Below are positions 1 through 10,648 of a DNA stretch of 64,000 nt, in pieces. The DNA comes from Chrysemys picta bellii. Taxonomy: Eukaryota; Chordata; Testudines; Emydidae. The stretch's first letter is position 1. Each line of letters begins with the position of its first letter. The notes under the pieces are model-generated. The model made no database searches, was not told the DNA's origin, and saw only the letters and a program-made list of their open reading frames with translations. The DNA is taken from assembly GCF_011386835.1 (NCBI RefSeq), contig NC_088798.1, forward strand, positions 6,200,001-6,264,000, in the 5' to 3' direction. Position numbers and translations under genes: made by a program.

Positions 1-1207
1 CAAACATTTGGAAGGTGGTAAGGTGATAGGGAACAGCCAGCATGGATTTGTGAAGAACAAATCATGTCAAACCAATCTGATAGCTTTCTTTGATAGGATA
101 ACGAGCCTTGTGGATAGGGGTGAAGCTGTGGATGTGGTGTACCTTGACTTTAGTAAGGCATTTGATACGGTCTCGCATGATATTCTTATCGATAAACTAG
201 GCAAATACAATTTAGATGGGGCTACTATAAGGTGGGTGCATAACTGGCTGGATAGCCGTACTCAGAGAGTTGTTATTAATGGTTCCCAATCCTGCTGGAA
301 AGGCATAACGAGTGGGGTACCGCAGGGGTCTGTTTTGGGACCGGCTCTGTTCAATATCTTCATCAACGACTTAGATATTGGCATAGAAAGTACGCTTATT
401 AAGTTTGCAGATGATACCAAACTGGGAGGGATTGCAACTACTTTGGAGGACAGGGTCATAATTCAAAATGATCTGGACAAATTGGAGAAATGGTCTGAGT
501 TAAACAGGATGAAGTTTAACAAAGACAAATGCAAAGTGCTCCACTTAGGAAGGAAAAATCAATTTCACACATACAGAATGGGAAGAGACTGTCTAGGAAG
601 GAGTACGGCAGAAAGGGATCTAGGGGTTATAGTGGACCACAAGCTAAATATGAGTCAACAGTGTGATGCTGTTGCAAAAAAAGCAAACATGATTCTGGGA
701 TGTATTAACAGGTGTGTTGTGAGCAAGACACGAGAAGTCATTCTTCCGCTCTACTCTGCTCTGGTTAGGCCTCAGCTGGAGTATCGTGTCCAGTTCTGGG
801 CGCCGCATTTTAAAAAAGATGTGGAGAAATTGGAGAGGGTCCAGAGAAGAGCAACAAGAATGATTAAAGGTCTTGAGAACATGACCTATGAAGGAAGGCT
901 GAAAGAATTGGCTTTGTTTAGTTTGGAAAAGAGAAGACTGAGAGGGGACATGATAGCAGTTTTCAGGTATCTAAAAGGGTGTCATAAGGAGGAGGGAGAA
1001 AACTTGTTCACCTTAGCCTCTAAGGATAGAACCAGAAACAATGGGTTTAAACTGCAGCAAGAGAGGTCTAGGTTGGACATTAGGAAAAAGTTCCTAACTG
1101 TCAGGGTGGTTAAACACTGGAACAAATTGCCTAGGGAGGTTGTGGAATCTCCATCTCTGGAGATATTTAAGAGTAGGTTAGATAAACGTCTATCGGGGAT
1201 GGTCTAG
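1..1207 (+). CDS. CR1-type LINE ORF2, reverse transcriptase part (5' end cut by window)
   Basis: The frame is open from the window edge to a TAG at 1,205-1,207, about 400 codons without a stop. It is the palm and C-terminal part of a non-LTR reverse transcriptase: a DFSKAFDTVSH block near the start, then GVPQGSVLGP, the catalytic FADDTKLGG box (the F/Y-A-D-D form) about one third in, and a C-terminal CR1 tail domain with REVILPLYSALVRPQLEY and KLERVQRRATRM. The endonuclease and the start of RT would lie left of the window. RT primes on nicked target DNA to insert new copies. The unbroken frame suggests a young insertion; whether the whole ORF2 is intact cannot be seen. It is transposon DNA, not a host gene. 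Confidence 0.93.
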   Translation, partial: KHLEGGKVIGNSQHGFVKNKSCQTNLIAFFDRITSLVDRGEAVDVVYLDFSKAFDTVSHDILIDKLGKYNLDGATIRWVHNWLDSRTQRVVINGSQSCWKGITSGVPQGSVLGPALFNIFINDLDIGIESTLIKFADDTKLGGIATTLEDRVIIQNDLDKLEKWSELNRMKFNKDKCKVLHLGRKNQFHTYRMGRDCLGRSTAERDLGVIVDHKLNMSQQCDAVAKKANMILGCINRCVVSKTREVILPLYSALVRPQLEYRVQFWAPHFKKDVEKLERVQRRATRMIKGLENMTYEGRLKELALFSLEKRRLRGDMIAVFRYLKGCHKEEGENLFTLASKDRTRNNGFKLQQERSRLDIRKKFLTVRVVKHWNKLPREVVESPSLEIFKSRLDKRLSGMV

Positions 1208-1296
1208 ACAGTATTTGGTCCTGCCATGCGGGCAGGGGACTGGACTCGATGACCTCTCGAGGTCCCTTCCAGTCCTAGAATCTATGAATCTATGAA
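1208..1296 (+). mobile_element. CR1 3' UTR and terminal repeat
   Basis: Directly after the RT stop comes an 80-base tail (acagtatttggtcctgcc ... ggtcccttccagtcc) ending in two copies of an eight-base ATCTATGA-type repeat and an A-run. A short tandem octamer end of this sort is typical of CR1 rather than a poly-A tail. The same tail is carried by the SINE at 32,809-32,985. Confidence 0.88.
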
Positions 1297-1500
1297 AAAA
1301 GAGAAGCAGAGCAGAGCGGCTCACAGGGGGCAGGTAGTGGAAGGGAGCAGACTGGTGCTCTGAGGGGAAAATACTGCCCAGGAGCTCCTTGCCTGAGGAC
1401 TGACTGCACTAACCAGTGGAAACCTACAAAGGAGAGAGAAATGACTGAGCGTGCAGGTCAGAGACTTGGCTGAAGTGACTTACTCCATGAAGCTAAAGGG
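1297..1500 (+). repeat. Unclassified dispersed repeat, copy 1
   Basis: About 205 bases starting gagaagcagagcagagcggc and ending near aggaaggggaagcg are almost the same as 50,628-50,850, in the same orientation. I cannot assign a class. Here it abuts a CR1 3' end; at the other site it abuts the EN-side end of an antisense LINE. Confidence 0.7.
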
Positions 1501-2064
1501 GTAGGAAGGGGAAGCGGCTTGACACCCCAATGTGTCCGGTGTAGCTGCCCACCATTTGGCCCCGATCCAGAGCCCAGTGGAGAGTGAAGGCCCGGGCTCT
1601 CCTATCCACTCCCAGAGGACATTACAGCACCAGGGACCTTCACTTAAGGCACTGGTCCCCAAACCTTTTTGTCACCCCCCCTTATCTGGTCCGTGCCTCC
1701 CTCAGAAGCCAAGGTCAGGAGCTGGGCCCAGGAGCAGGTCCAGGAGCCGAGGGCTCCAGTTGAGAGCAGGGCTGGCGCTGGGAGTGGGGCTGTGGTCAGG
1801 GGCAGGAACGGGGCCGCAGCTGGGGCTGGAGCTGCAGCAGGGGGTAGGCCAGAGTGGAGCTGGGAGCCGGCCCAGACCCCACCATGCCCCCCAGAACGTT
1901 CCTCCAGGCCTCTCTAAGGAGGCGTGCCCCACTGTTAAGGGACCCCTGATCTAAGATGATAGCCCTTCTGGAATAGACCTTGACTGCCCAAGGGCCCATT
2001 CCCCAAATCCCTTTGCCTCTCGGAGGATTCCCATCTTGGGGCGGGGCACTGAAAGGCAGGACCA
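1501..2064. other. Gene-free stretch, G/C-rich, with a hAT-like fragment
   Basis: No coding signal is convincing; overlapping open frames on both strands reflect the G/C-rich, stop-poor sequence. Around 1,650-1,680 the text cactggtccccaaacctttt resembles the end of common amniote hAT elements. Homology to the CYP4 copy at 53 kb begins abruptly at about 2,064, so this stretch is outside the duplicated unit. Confidence 0.5.
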
Positions 2065-2329
2065 CTTTTGAGAGTTTCCCAGGTCCCCCCAGCCATTGGC
2101 TGTATGGCCACAGCTCTCAGGTAGGGAAAGACGTGGGGTTATGCAGCTATGTATACGCACACACCATCCAGATTAGTGTCAACAGAGAATAGGCAGAGGG
2201 AAGGTAAATACAGTGAGTGGTGTCTGTGAAATCTGTCCGTTAGGAAATGATCCGGGCAGGCGGCGGCTTTCTTGTCCTACCCTTTAACAGACGCCACAAT
2301 CGTATGTTAGTGTCATGTTTGTGGGGGAC

Positions 2330-3343
2330 TATAAGCTGGTTGGCCGGGGCTCGTCCCCTCTGGGGCAGCGGGGAGCCAGACCGCCTCGCTACTTTGGTCA
2401 GTTGTGTCGGGAAATTAGCTCGGCTGTGCGGTAAACAGCCAATAGCTCCGGCCCTCAGGCAGGGGCTGAGCAAACAGTTGAATAGTAGCAGGTCGAGGCC
2501 CTGGATCAGGGCGGGGCATCAAATAATCAGTGGCTCAGGCCCTCAGGCAGGGGCTGAGCAAACAGTTCAATATTAGCAGGTCCAGGTCCTGGATCAGGGC
2601 AGGGCAACAAACAATCAGTGGCTCAGGCCCTCAGGCAGGGGCTGAGCAAACAGGTTGAACAGCAAACCCCAGGCTCCTGGCTCTGAGTGGCCGGGGAGAG
2701 GGGGAGACGGCCACCCGCGAGGTGGGTGGCAGGGGGCAAGCAGGCCCACCCACTCCACTGTGTCCCAGCCCGGGGCCCTAGCCGCGGCAGAAGACCCGCT
2801 GCTGTGTCTGTGGGGATCCTGACCACAACACACTGACCTTGGCTCTGGCAGTGTTGCAGCCGGACTCGGGGCGGCTACCCCAGGGCTACTTCCTTTCTCC
2901 CTCTCTAGAGGTTCCTGGATCCGGACGGCATCCTCCACGGGGTCACACACCATGGACTCCTCGGGATAGCTGGTGAGTGGTAGGGTTGGCAGCTCCTCAG
3001 GGTAATTGGCACGTGGTAGGCCTGGCATTCCCTTGAGGGAATGGGCGAGTGGTAGGTTTGGCAGCATCTCTGGGCTCGGGCTACCATCAGGCGTTGGCTG
3101 GTCTGGCCAGTCCTCGGGTCGGCCGCTGATCTCCGTGGTCTCCCCACCGGGAGCTACGCCACAAGTGTCTAGTCACTCCGGTGCCTGAGAGTCAAGTGAG
3201 CTCTGGGGTCGGGCTTTTATACTTCCTGTCCTTCGCCCTGACCTCTGAGGGGCAGGCGTAGGGTTTCCTGGCTCCGCCCACTTTGGTGTCCAGAGAGGCT
3301 CGTCCCCCTCTGGGGCGGCGGGGAGCCAGACCGCCTCGCTACA
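2330..3343 (-). mobile_element. Solo-LTR-like insertion in pseudogene intron 1
   Basis: The duplicated intron is interrupted exactly here: GGGAC occurs at 2,325-2,329 and again at 3,344-3,348, and the homologous site at 53.69 kb has it once. Read on the minus strand the insert starts TGTAGCGAGGCGG, but its far end reads TATA rather than the usual CA. It contains an 88-bp tandem repeat. A 5-bp target duplication fits an ERV/LTR class; the inner class is not visible because no coding part remains. Confidence 0.72.
2451..2664. repeat. 88-bp tandem repeat, about 2.4 copies, inside the LTR
   Basis: The block gccctcaggcaggggctgag begins at 2,451, 2,539 and 2,627, a strict 88-bp period. The first two units are complete with scattered differences; the third stops after about 38 bases. 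Confidence 0.9.
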
Positions 3344-3348
3344 GGGAC

Positions 3349-4783
3349 AAATAAAAATGCAGCCACAGTAAGAATTGTGTCCATTTTTCAGTTCCAGTCC
3401 TTTAAGCAAACAGATAGTCCCATTGACTTGACACGGGTTACTCACCGGTTTAGAGTTAAACGTCCTTTCCAAGATCAGGACTTTGGTGATCAAATTTAAT
3501 AGGAAAAACTTTAAAAAAGAGGCATCTTCTCTGTAGGAAGTAGGTTTGAGTTTGTTTTCACAGCTACTAAGCTCTGCTGTGTGTGCGAATATGGGGAATT
3601 TTTATTTCAAACATTTTCAGCATTTCATGATGCAGCCATTTGGGACTTTATGCAGTTTTGTATCCAATTGTAATGTTCACCTCACCAAAACTCAAACAGA
3701 TTGACATCAAATACATCTTTAATATAGTGATACTCAAACTTTCAATCTGCAAGTGTCTCTTTAATGTGTCCCCTGTAGATCTTTGCAGCACATGATATTA
3801 AACTACTGTGTGATTTAACTATTAATCAATCTAAGTTATTAACCAATCAGGATGCTTTTACTGAGTTATTAACCAATTGTAGTTGATAAAATAATAATAC
3901 TTGGTCAGTCATTTTGCTATGAGAATAATAAATAATAATAATAATAGATAAAGAGATATAAATTAAATATTCCCCTGTCATACTGTTTAAAGATGAATCT
4001 ATAGTACTATAGTAAATGAAGCAATGAATTCTCACTACTGTGGCTCTTTTGGGGAATGTTGATGGCTAATTTGGCTCCTGACGCACTGAGGTCTGAGTGT
4101 CGCTGGTTTAAAATGTTGAGCCTGGTTCTGCCCTGCTTTGCCTCTTGCAATGTCAACATTTTTTCATCAACATGCAATTTTGGCCAAAAAAAACGACTTT
4201 TTGTCTAAAGCAAAAATTTTGCAGGGGAAATTCATTTTTGACGGTGTTCCTTTTTTAATGCAAAACCAGAAACTGTTTTTTAAGCTGAAATTTTTGTAAA
4301 CCTAAGAATTGTAACTTAAAACAGCTTTCAAGCACCCCCAACATTTTCAGGTTTGGGGTTTCAGTTTTTTATTTAAAAGATTCAGAGGAAAATGTTGACA
4401 ACGTTTAATTTTTGACATTTCTCTGAAAAAAATAGCAAATTTTCCAAGCAGCTGCCTCATTTCCCCAGTGCAAGGGGAGTGTTAAGCTTTACCATTGTGA
4501 TTTGCAAAGGAGACAAAGCTGCAATGCTGCTCCCTCTGGAACTGCGTAGCCACTGTGTGTAGATTTTGGTCCTCTCTACCCCAGCCACTTTGGGGCCAGC
4601 ATGGCATCTTCCCTCCATCTCGAGGGGCAGAGCCCCTCATTGCAAATCCACTCCACCTGCTCCCTATTTCCCACAGAGAGGCCTCGAGCGGCCCAGATGG
4701 CCTTGTACAGACTTTCCACGCTGAGGTGATTTCACCCCTTTCTCCCTAAGCTGTCCCTCACTCTCTTTTCACTATCATTGCAG
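3349..4783. other. Relic intron 1 of the CYP4 fragment
   Basis: No gene. The stretch aligns with intron 1 of the copy at 53.7-55.1 kb. It includes an (AAT)n microsatellite at about 3,920-3,945, where the other copy has (GATA)n, and an A/T-rich foldback repeat at about 4,150-4,450. Confidence 0.75.
4150..4450. repeat. A/T-rich foldback repeat
   Basis: Long runs of caaaaattttgc / gaaaattt type on both strands. The same family recurs at 22.7, 31.3, 43.0, 44.1, 54.5 and 58.0 kb. This copy is shared with 54,470-54,770, so it predates the duplication of the two CYP4 copies. Confidence 0.6.
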
Positions 4784-4924
4784 ATTTATCAAGGTGGAGA
4801 ATTAAACAAGTTGCTGTTTTGGGCAAAAAAGTACCCCATGCCTACCCCAGATGGATTGGAGGTTTCATGGCTGCCTTAACAGTCAACCACCCTGATTATG
4901 CCAACACTGTGTTTGGCCATGGAG

Positions 4925-6120
4925 GTACGGTCATTGGAGCTTAGTTCAGAAAGGTTCGCACTTGATGCTCTCTCCCACTGCAAAGGCCAAGTGTTATTTC
5001 CACAGAGAACCATTCAGACTCTTCTTCCTGCTTCTCTCTTCTTTCGATTATTGCAATTCCCTCCTTTATACCCTTCCGAAATGCGTAACTCTTCAGCGTT
5101 AAATTGGAGTACTTTCTATACTCACCCACAACGGGAAATGGGAACCAAACACCTGTACCCTCAGAAATGTGTCTATCTTAGGGTTTCCTAGAGCACCCAC
5201 CACCATAGTATCTAAGTTGTTCCCAGGAAAAGCAGCACAGAACATCTCCTACATGACATCCCAGAGTCTTCCGTTGTTCTCTATTTCTAGTGTAGGAAGA
5301 AAAAAGCACTGAAGTTGGCTACTGCAGGTTTGTATAGAGAGGACTCTCTGGATCAGCCATTTTGGAAAACAACAGGGGTCTGGTCCTCAAGGGACTAGCA
5401 ACACCAATCAGGGCCCCGATTGCCCAGATGAAAGGAGCTGCCTGGCCTTGGTGGGGCAGTCCCTGGCTGGAACCAGAGAAGAGAAGGCGGGTGCCCCTCT
5501 ATGGCCATAGGGGCCTGACAATAGGTGGAGCTCATGGCTGGCTGAACCTGCACAGTTGGGATTGCAGAGAGAGGAATCTGGGGACGCTGGCCCTGAGCTA
5601 GGGCGGAGATAAAGGGCCTGGTTAGAAAAAGCCCAGGGAAATATCAGCGATGGTTTGGAGTGGGCAGTACATGGCTGCTGTGCATAGGGGCTCTGGGCTG
5701 TAACCTGGAGAAGTGGGTGAGCCAGGTTCCCTTACTGGCCACAGTTAAAATGGTTTAAACCCCAGAAAGGGGTGAGACTTGTATGGGAGCCCAAACAAAG
5801 GGCTGAATTTAAAAGGTCCAGACCTGAGGCTGGAGAGCAAATAGCCTGTTTATTTACTAGATTCTTTAATACCCTGAAAGGGTCATTCAGAGTTTGTGGC
5901 TATGGCTTGGAGTGCCAAGTCATAGAAGACCTGCCATGGTTGTCTGGCAGCCTGCAGAGGCACCAGGAATGAGAAAAGACTGGTGGTACCACCTGTAGCC
6001 ATTAGGAGGCACTGAAGAGGTGAGTGCCTGTTTTCACGTTGCCAGTTACACAAAAAAGGGAAGTAACATGTATTTGAAACTCACTCGATGTTGCATAGAA
6101 TGCTTTCCTCATTCTTATTT
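4925..6120. other. Relic intron 2, then unrecognised sequence
   Basis: From 4,925 to about 5,295 the sequence still aligns with intron 2 of the copy at 55.24-55.65 kb. After the shared block ccgttgttctctatttctag the match ends. From 5,300 to 6,120 I recognise neither a gene nor a repeat family. Open frames of 60-80 codons here have no recognisable motif. Confidence 0.55.
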
Positions 6121-6850
6121 ATAAGAACATAAGAATGGACATACTAGATCAAACTGATGGTCCATCTAGCCCAGTATCTTGTTTCACACAGAGGCCAGTG
6201 TCAGATGCTTCAGAGGCAGTGGACAGAACTGGGTGATTTTTCGAGTGACTCATCCCCTGTCACCCAGGACCAACTTCTGGCAGTTGGAGGTTTAGGGACA
6301 CCCAGAGCATGGGGTTGCATCCCTGGCCGTCCTGTCTAATAGCCATTGATGGACCTATCCTGCATGAACTTATCTAAACTATGTTTTAAATGTAGTTAGA
6401 CTTTTGGCCTCAAAACATCCCCTGGCAACAAGTTCCACAGGCTGACTGTGTTTGGGGTGAACAAGGACTTCCTTATGTTTGTATTAAACCTGCTGCCTAT
6501 TAATTTCATCAGGTGACCCCCTGAGTCTTGTGTTATGTAAAGGGGGAAATAACACTTCCTGCTTCACTTTCTGCACACCAGTCATGATTTTATAAACTTC
6601 TATCACCTCACTCCTCAGTCACCTCTTTTCTAAGCTGAACAGTCCCCGTCTTTATAATCTCTCCTCCTGTGCAAGCTGTTCTATGCCACTAACTATGTTT
6701 GTTTCCCTTCTCTGTACCTTTTCCCATCCTAAAATATCTTTTTTGAGATGGGGCGACCAGAACTGTATGGAGTATTCAAGGTAGATTTATATAGTGGCAT
6801 TGGATATTTTCTGTTTTATTCTCTATCCCTTTTCTAATGGTTCCTCTAAT
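6121..6850 (-). mobile_element. CR1 LINE, antisense 3' part
   Basis: It begins with the complement of a CR1 3' end (ataagaacataagaatgg ... gtccatctagcccagt) and continues through the complement of the degraded ORF2 C-terminus (gttccacaggctgactgtg, gatggggcgaccagaactg). The reading frame is broken. It separates the CYP4 exon 2 relic from the exon 12 relic. Confidence 0.8.
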
Positions 6851-6861
6851 TCTGTTACAAT

Positions 6862-6993
6862 AAACGAGGTGAAGGTGGCTCTTGCCCTCACCCTCCTCTG
6901 CTTCAAACTCTCACCGGATCCAGCGAAATCCCCCAAGGAAAATATGTCTGCTCCAAGAACGAGATTCACCTACCCCTGAAGAAACTTCACTGA
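6862..6993 (+). pseudogene. Orphan CYP4 exon 12 relic
   Basis: AACGAGGTGAAGGTGGCTC at 6,863 opens a frame reading [20 protein letters not shown], matching the last exon of the intact gene at 43.9 kb ([20 protein letters not shown]). Small deletions then shift the frame, although CTCCAAGAACGAGATTCACC and GAAGAAACTTCACTGA at the end still align in another frame. The heme-cysteine segment that should precede it (NCIGQQFAM) is unrecognisable. Exons 3-11 are absent between here and exon 2, so the copy is a deletion relic. It lies in the same orientation as the exon 1-2 relic, so both probably derive from one gene. Confidence 0.85.
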
Positions 6994-8029
6994 CACTAAT
7001 ATCCCCAGGGCAGGGGTGTGAAATACAATAGGCTTAATTTTGATTGAATAATGCTGTCAAAATAGCCTGTGCATTAGCTCTGCAGTCACAGCTCTGATCA
7101 TTCTTCTGTATGATTAACCCAAGATATGAAAAGGGAAGTGGGCCTGGGGACAAGTTATTAATTTTTATTTATCATCTTTGTAGTTATTCCCCTTCCAATA
7201 TGGGAGTAGCTATGCTAGTATAGAGTACTCTTATGCAGATATACCTGTACCTGACACTAGGGGGGGCTATTTCATTCTATGTGGTTTTCAAATAACATAC
7301 CCCTTTCTTCAAATAATGTTCTCTACTGCATATCCTCATCTGAGATATGGTCATAATATACCTATGATTAGATTACCAAGTTTTACCAAATAAAATGTGT
7401 TGTCTGCCATTACAGGATTTTTCTTCCCTACCCTCAGGTTGAAAAACACTGCTTACCAGCATAGTCAAAGCAGGACAACTTCCTTGTGTATGCAATTTGC
7501 GCCGTACTGCAGAAAGGTGTGTGGCAGAACCAGGATCTCAAATGTTCAGTGAGCAATTTCATCCGCATGAGTGATCTGCCCTGTTTGTCCAGATTCAATT
7601 CAAGTGTGAAACCTTTTACCAACTTGTATCTATCTCAGTTATCTTGAGATTTCACAGGCGTGTCACTGATGCTGCATTAAATAGCGAGTATTAAACAAAT
7701 TCTAATGTGATCTTGTGAGCAGTTTAGCTTTCCAAATATAAGTTGAGCAGGATTCAGGCTCTCAGATCTTCTCTATGGATCTCATGAGAAATTGACGCTC
7801 CTGCTGTATCCTTATCTGATGTCCTCACCCCCTCTCGTATCTGGAAGGCTGAAATATTATCATTTGTACTACAATAATGCCAAGAGGCCCCAGCTGAGGT
7901 AGGGGCCTGATTGGGGCCCAGATGCTGTGGAAACATAGTGTTATGATAAATAAGTTCCCAACAGGAGGTGCTACACTATGATTATGTATTGGAAGTTAGA
8001 CTACTGCTTGAAGATCCAGGAAACTCTAG
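6994..8029. other. Relic 3' flank of the CYP4 fragment
   Basis: No gene. 6,994-7,080 and about 7,434-7,740 align with the 3' flank of the intact gene (about 44,075-44,140 and 45,420-45,700), for example catagtcaaagc followed by gtgtggcaga. At about 7,880-7,940 there is an L2-tail-like fragment. The DIRS element begins at 8,030. Confidence 0.6.
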
Positions 8030-8215
8030 TTCTTCTTCGAGTGATTGTTCATGTCCATTCCAAGCAGGTATGTGCGTGCCGCATGCACACCAGCTGGAAG
8101 ATTTTACTATAGGAGCGTCCATAGGGTCGGCTTCGGCGCCCCCTGGAGTGGCGCCTTCATGGTGCTGTATATAGGGGCCAGACGACCCTCCACCCCCTCA
8201 GTTCCTTCTTACCGC
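8030..8215 (+). repeat. DIRS left inverted terminal repeat
   Basis: It starts ttcttcttcgagtgattgtt and is the inverse of about 13,785-13,970, including the shared block gcgccccctggagtggcgcc and a TATATAGGGG-type TATA box at about 8,168. Its first 40 bases are complemented exactly by 13,638-13,677. Confidence 0.93.
8165..8180 (+). promoter_or_regulatory. Candidate TATA box of the DIRS element
   Basis: gctgtatataggggcc lies inside the left terminal repeat about 180 bases before the first ATG of the gag-like frame, where the promoter of such an element is expected. The inverted copy at the right end also keeps TATATA. Confidence 0.45.
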
Positions 8216-8350
8216 CGGTGACGGCTAGCTGGAACTTCGCTTGCTCTTCAGCAATCGTGGCAGTGTTCCGTCATTGTTGTAAATAGTTAGTTAGTTTGTT
8301 GTTTAGTGTTAGCTTAGTTAGTTAGTAGTTGGGGGGGTTTCCCCAAGTTT

Positions 8351-10648
8351 TTGTCGCCCCGCTGGGGCATGCCCGGGTCCCCAGGGTTCAAACTCTGCCG
8401 GGACTGCGGGAAATTCATGCCGAAGAGTGACCCGCACTCTTCGTGCCTAAGGGAGAGCCACCAAAGAGATAAGTGCACTATTTGCAGGGCTTTTCGCCCC
8501 AGGACTGTCAAAGATAGAGAGCAGAGACTTAAAGTCCTCCTAATGGAGGCGGCCCTGAGGCCGCAATCAAATCCTGGGCCTACCGAGCCGGCACCCAGCA
8601 CTTTATCCTCGGTGCGTAGTGCCCCGGCACTGGCGATGAGTCGTGAGGCCAAGGCCTCCAAACCCCGGCACCGGAGAGAATTGGCACACAAGAAACCAGC
8701 CTCGATGAGACATCGTTCCCCATCGCCAGTGCCGGTTAAAAAGAAGAGGCCTGTGAGGGAACATTCCCTCCACCGGGACTCTAAGGGGCCGGCGCCGTCC
8801 TCGAATGCTACAGGACAGTCCGCGCCGCATACCCATTCAGCCATCCCGTTGACTCCTCCCCCGGGAGGGTACGGTCGAGTCCGGACAGGCCTAGATCCTC
8901 GGATATGATGGAGGAAGTGCGCCTCCCATTGACGCCGGAGGCGTTCGAGGCCGCCTCAGACCTCTTGAGCCTCCCAGTGCCGGCGTCGCCGCACCAGTGC
9001 AGAGAACCTCCGGCTACTGCTCGACCCCATTATCAATCTAGGGGCAAACCGGCAATGCTCTCGCCGCGCTCCCCGCACCGCGCCACTCTAGCGGCACCGG
9101 TGCAGACAGCACCCTCTTCGGCGACAGTGGGTACCGCACCTCCTATGTCCTCCTACTCAGAGACTTCGGACTCGGAGGTGGACTCGTACCGCTCTAACAG
9201 ATCGAGGAGTAGGCGATCGTCCTCGCGTACGAGTACCCAACCGTACCCACCGCAGTGGCAGCAGCAGTGGCGACCGCCCCCACAGTGGCCGTTCTGGATG
9301 CCGGGGGCCTACCACCAGTCAGTGGGTTAGGCGTATGGACCCCGCTCACGAGCCGCATCTGTCTCTTCGACGTCGGCGGCCCCGCCGCTAATGCCACCCT
9401 CACCTGCACCGCCGTCTGACAGGAGTGTGCCACAAAGGGACACGGCACCGCCTATCCAGACAACGGCACCGACGGGGACCTTGCTCCCAACGCCGCAGGC
9501 ACCGTCCAGCATGCCTCGTCGCTCGGTGTCGACCCAGGTACTGGCCGCGGTGCCGCATCCTGAGCCCGCACCGGCCGCGCAGCCTGAGTACCGTGTGCCG
9601 CAGGCCCTCGTAGAGGGAGAGGGGGTAGATGAAGGCTCTCTTCAGAGGATCTCTTCCTCCTCATCTCCGGATGAGGCAGTAGCGGGAACTTCAGCGGCAC
9701 CAGCCCTAGAGGACAATAGGATCCTCCAACAGCTGCTTACTCGAGCAGCCCAGAGCCTCTCGATCCAGACTGAGGAGATCAAGGTGGATACAGATCCGGT
9801 GGTGGACATCCTGACCCCATCGGGCCCATCCAGGGTAGCCCTACCTCTCATAAAGACCATTACGGACACAACCCACACCTTGTGGCAAACTCCAGCCTCA
9901 TTGGCCCCTACGGCTAAAAGGACTGAGAGGCAATATTTTGTTCCATCCAAGGGGCTATGAACATCTTTATACACACCCTCCCCCGGACTTCCTAGTGGTA
10001 GATGCGGCCAACCAGAGGGAACGCCAAGGGTTCCAGGGAGCTACCCCCAAAAGAGAGAGGCCAAAAAGTTGGACCTGTTCGGGCACAAGGTATATTCAAA
10101 GGGGGGCCTGCAGTTGCGCATTGCCAATCAGCAAGCCATAGTGAGCCGGTATGGACACAACACGTGCTCGGCTTTGTCCACAGGAGTCGCGAACCGAGTT
10201 TTCAGCCCTGGTTGAAGAGGGGAGATTGATTACCCGGGCTTCCCTCCAGGCGGCCTTGGACGCGACCAATTCAGCCTCATGTACGTTGGCGACTGGTCTG
10301 GTCATGAGGCGCGGAGCCTGGCTTCAAGTTTCCGGCCTCCTTTATGAGGTCCAACAAACGATCCAAGACCTCCCCTTCAAAGGGCCCACGCTCTTCTCGG
10401 AGAAGACAGATAAGAGGCTTCATAACCTAAAGGATTCACGGACCACCCTCCGTTCATTAGGCCTACACACCCCGGTCACCCAGCGTAGGCAGTTCAGGCC
10501 ACCACAGGCCCCATGGCCGTACCAGCCTCAAAATCGAGGGGATGCCTTGCGCAGAAGGGCAAGGACGGGCAGGAGCCAACAACAGCAGCCCTTTGGCCAG
10601 TCATCTGCCCAACCAAGGCCTACACAGGGGCCTAGATCACCATTTTGA
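8351..10648 (+). pseudogene. DIRS gag-like ORF1, broken
   Basis: The first frame (8,351-8,908, 185 codons) holds a Cys-rich block early on: C-x2-CGK-x-MPKSDPHSSC and then C-x2-C about 20 residues later, followed by a basic Ser/Pro-rich stretch. It passes near 8,905 by frameshift to a second frame (8,905-9,330), hits a stop at 9,328, continues in the same frame at 9,391-9,960, then shifts again to 10,151-10,648. The mid part is rich in Pro, Ser, Ala and Gln. The Cys/His arrangement resembles vertebrate DIRS gag proteins as I remember them. The exact biochemical role is not established from sequence, and this copy cannot make the full protein without correction. Confidence 0.8.

Larger units (their letters stand above)
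2065..4924 (+). pseudogene. CYP4 (CYP4B1-like) pseudogene fragment: part of exon 1 and exon 2
   Basis: Residual exon 1 at 2,065-2,120 encodes FESFPGPPSHWLYGHSSQ followed by a GT donor; the start codon and membrane anchor are missing. Exon 2 at 4,784-4,924 follows a good CAG acceptor and encodes GGELNKLLFWAKKYP, then after a one-base loss in the C-run at 4,837, HAYPRWIGGF ... NHPDYANTVFGHG with a GT donor. The exon is 141 nt against 142 in the intact paralogue, so the frame breaks. Exons, intron 1 and the start of intron 2 align with 53,440-55,240 in the same orientation (exon 2 differs at about 6 of 141 sites). The family is microsomal fatty-acid omega-hydroxylases and relatives; this copy cannot make enzyme. 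Confidence 0.9.

Noticed and set aside
2451..2664. Possible CRISPR-like array
   Set aside because: The repeats are contiguous 88-bp tandem units with no spacers, in a vertebrate LTR.
9391..9960. Separate host gene inside the DIRS region
   Set aside because: It is in the same frame as 8,905-9,330 and continues the Ser/Pro-rich gag-like region after one stop; no independent gene signals.
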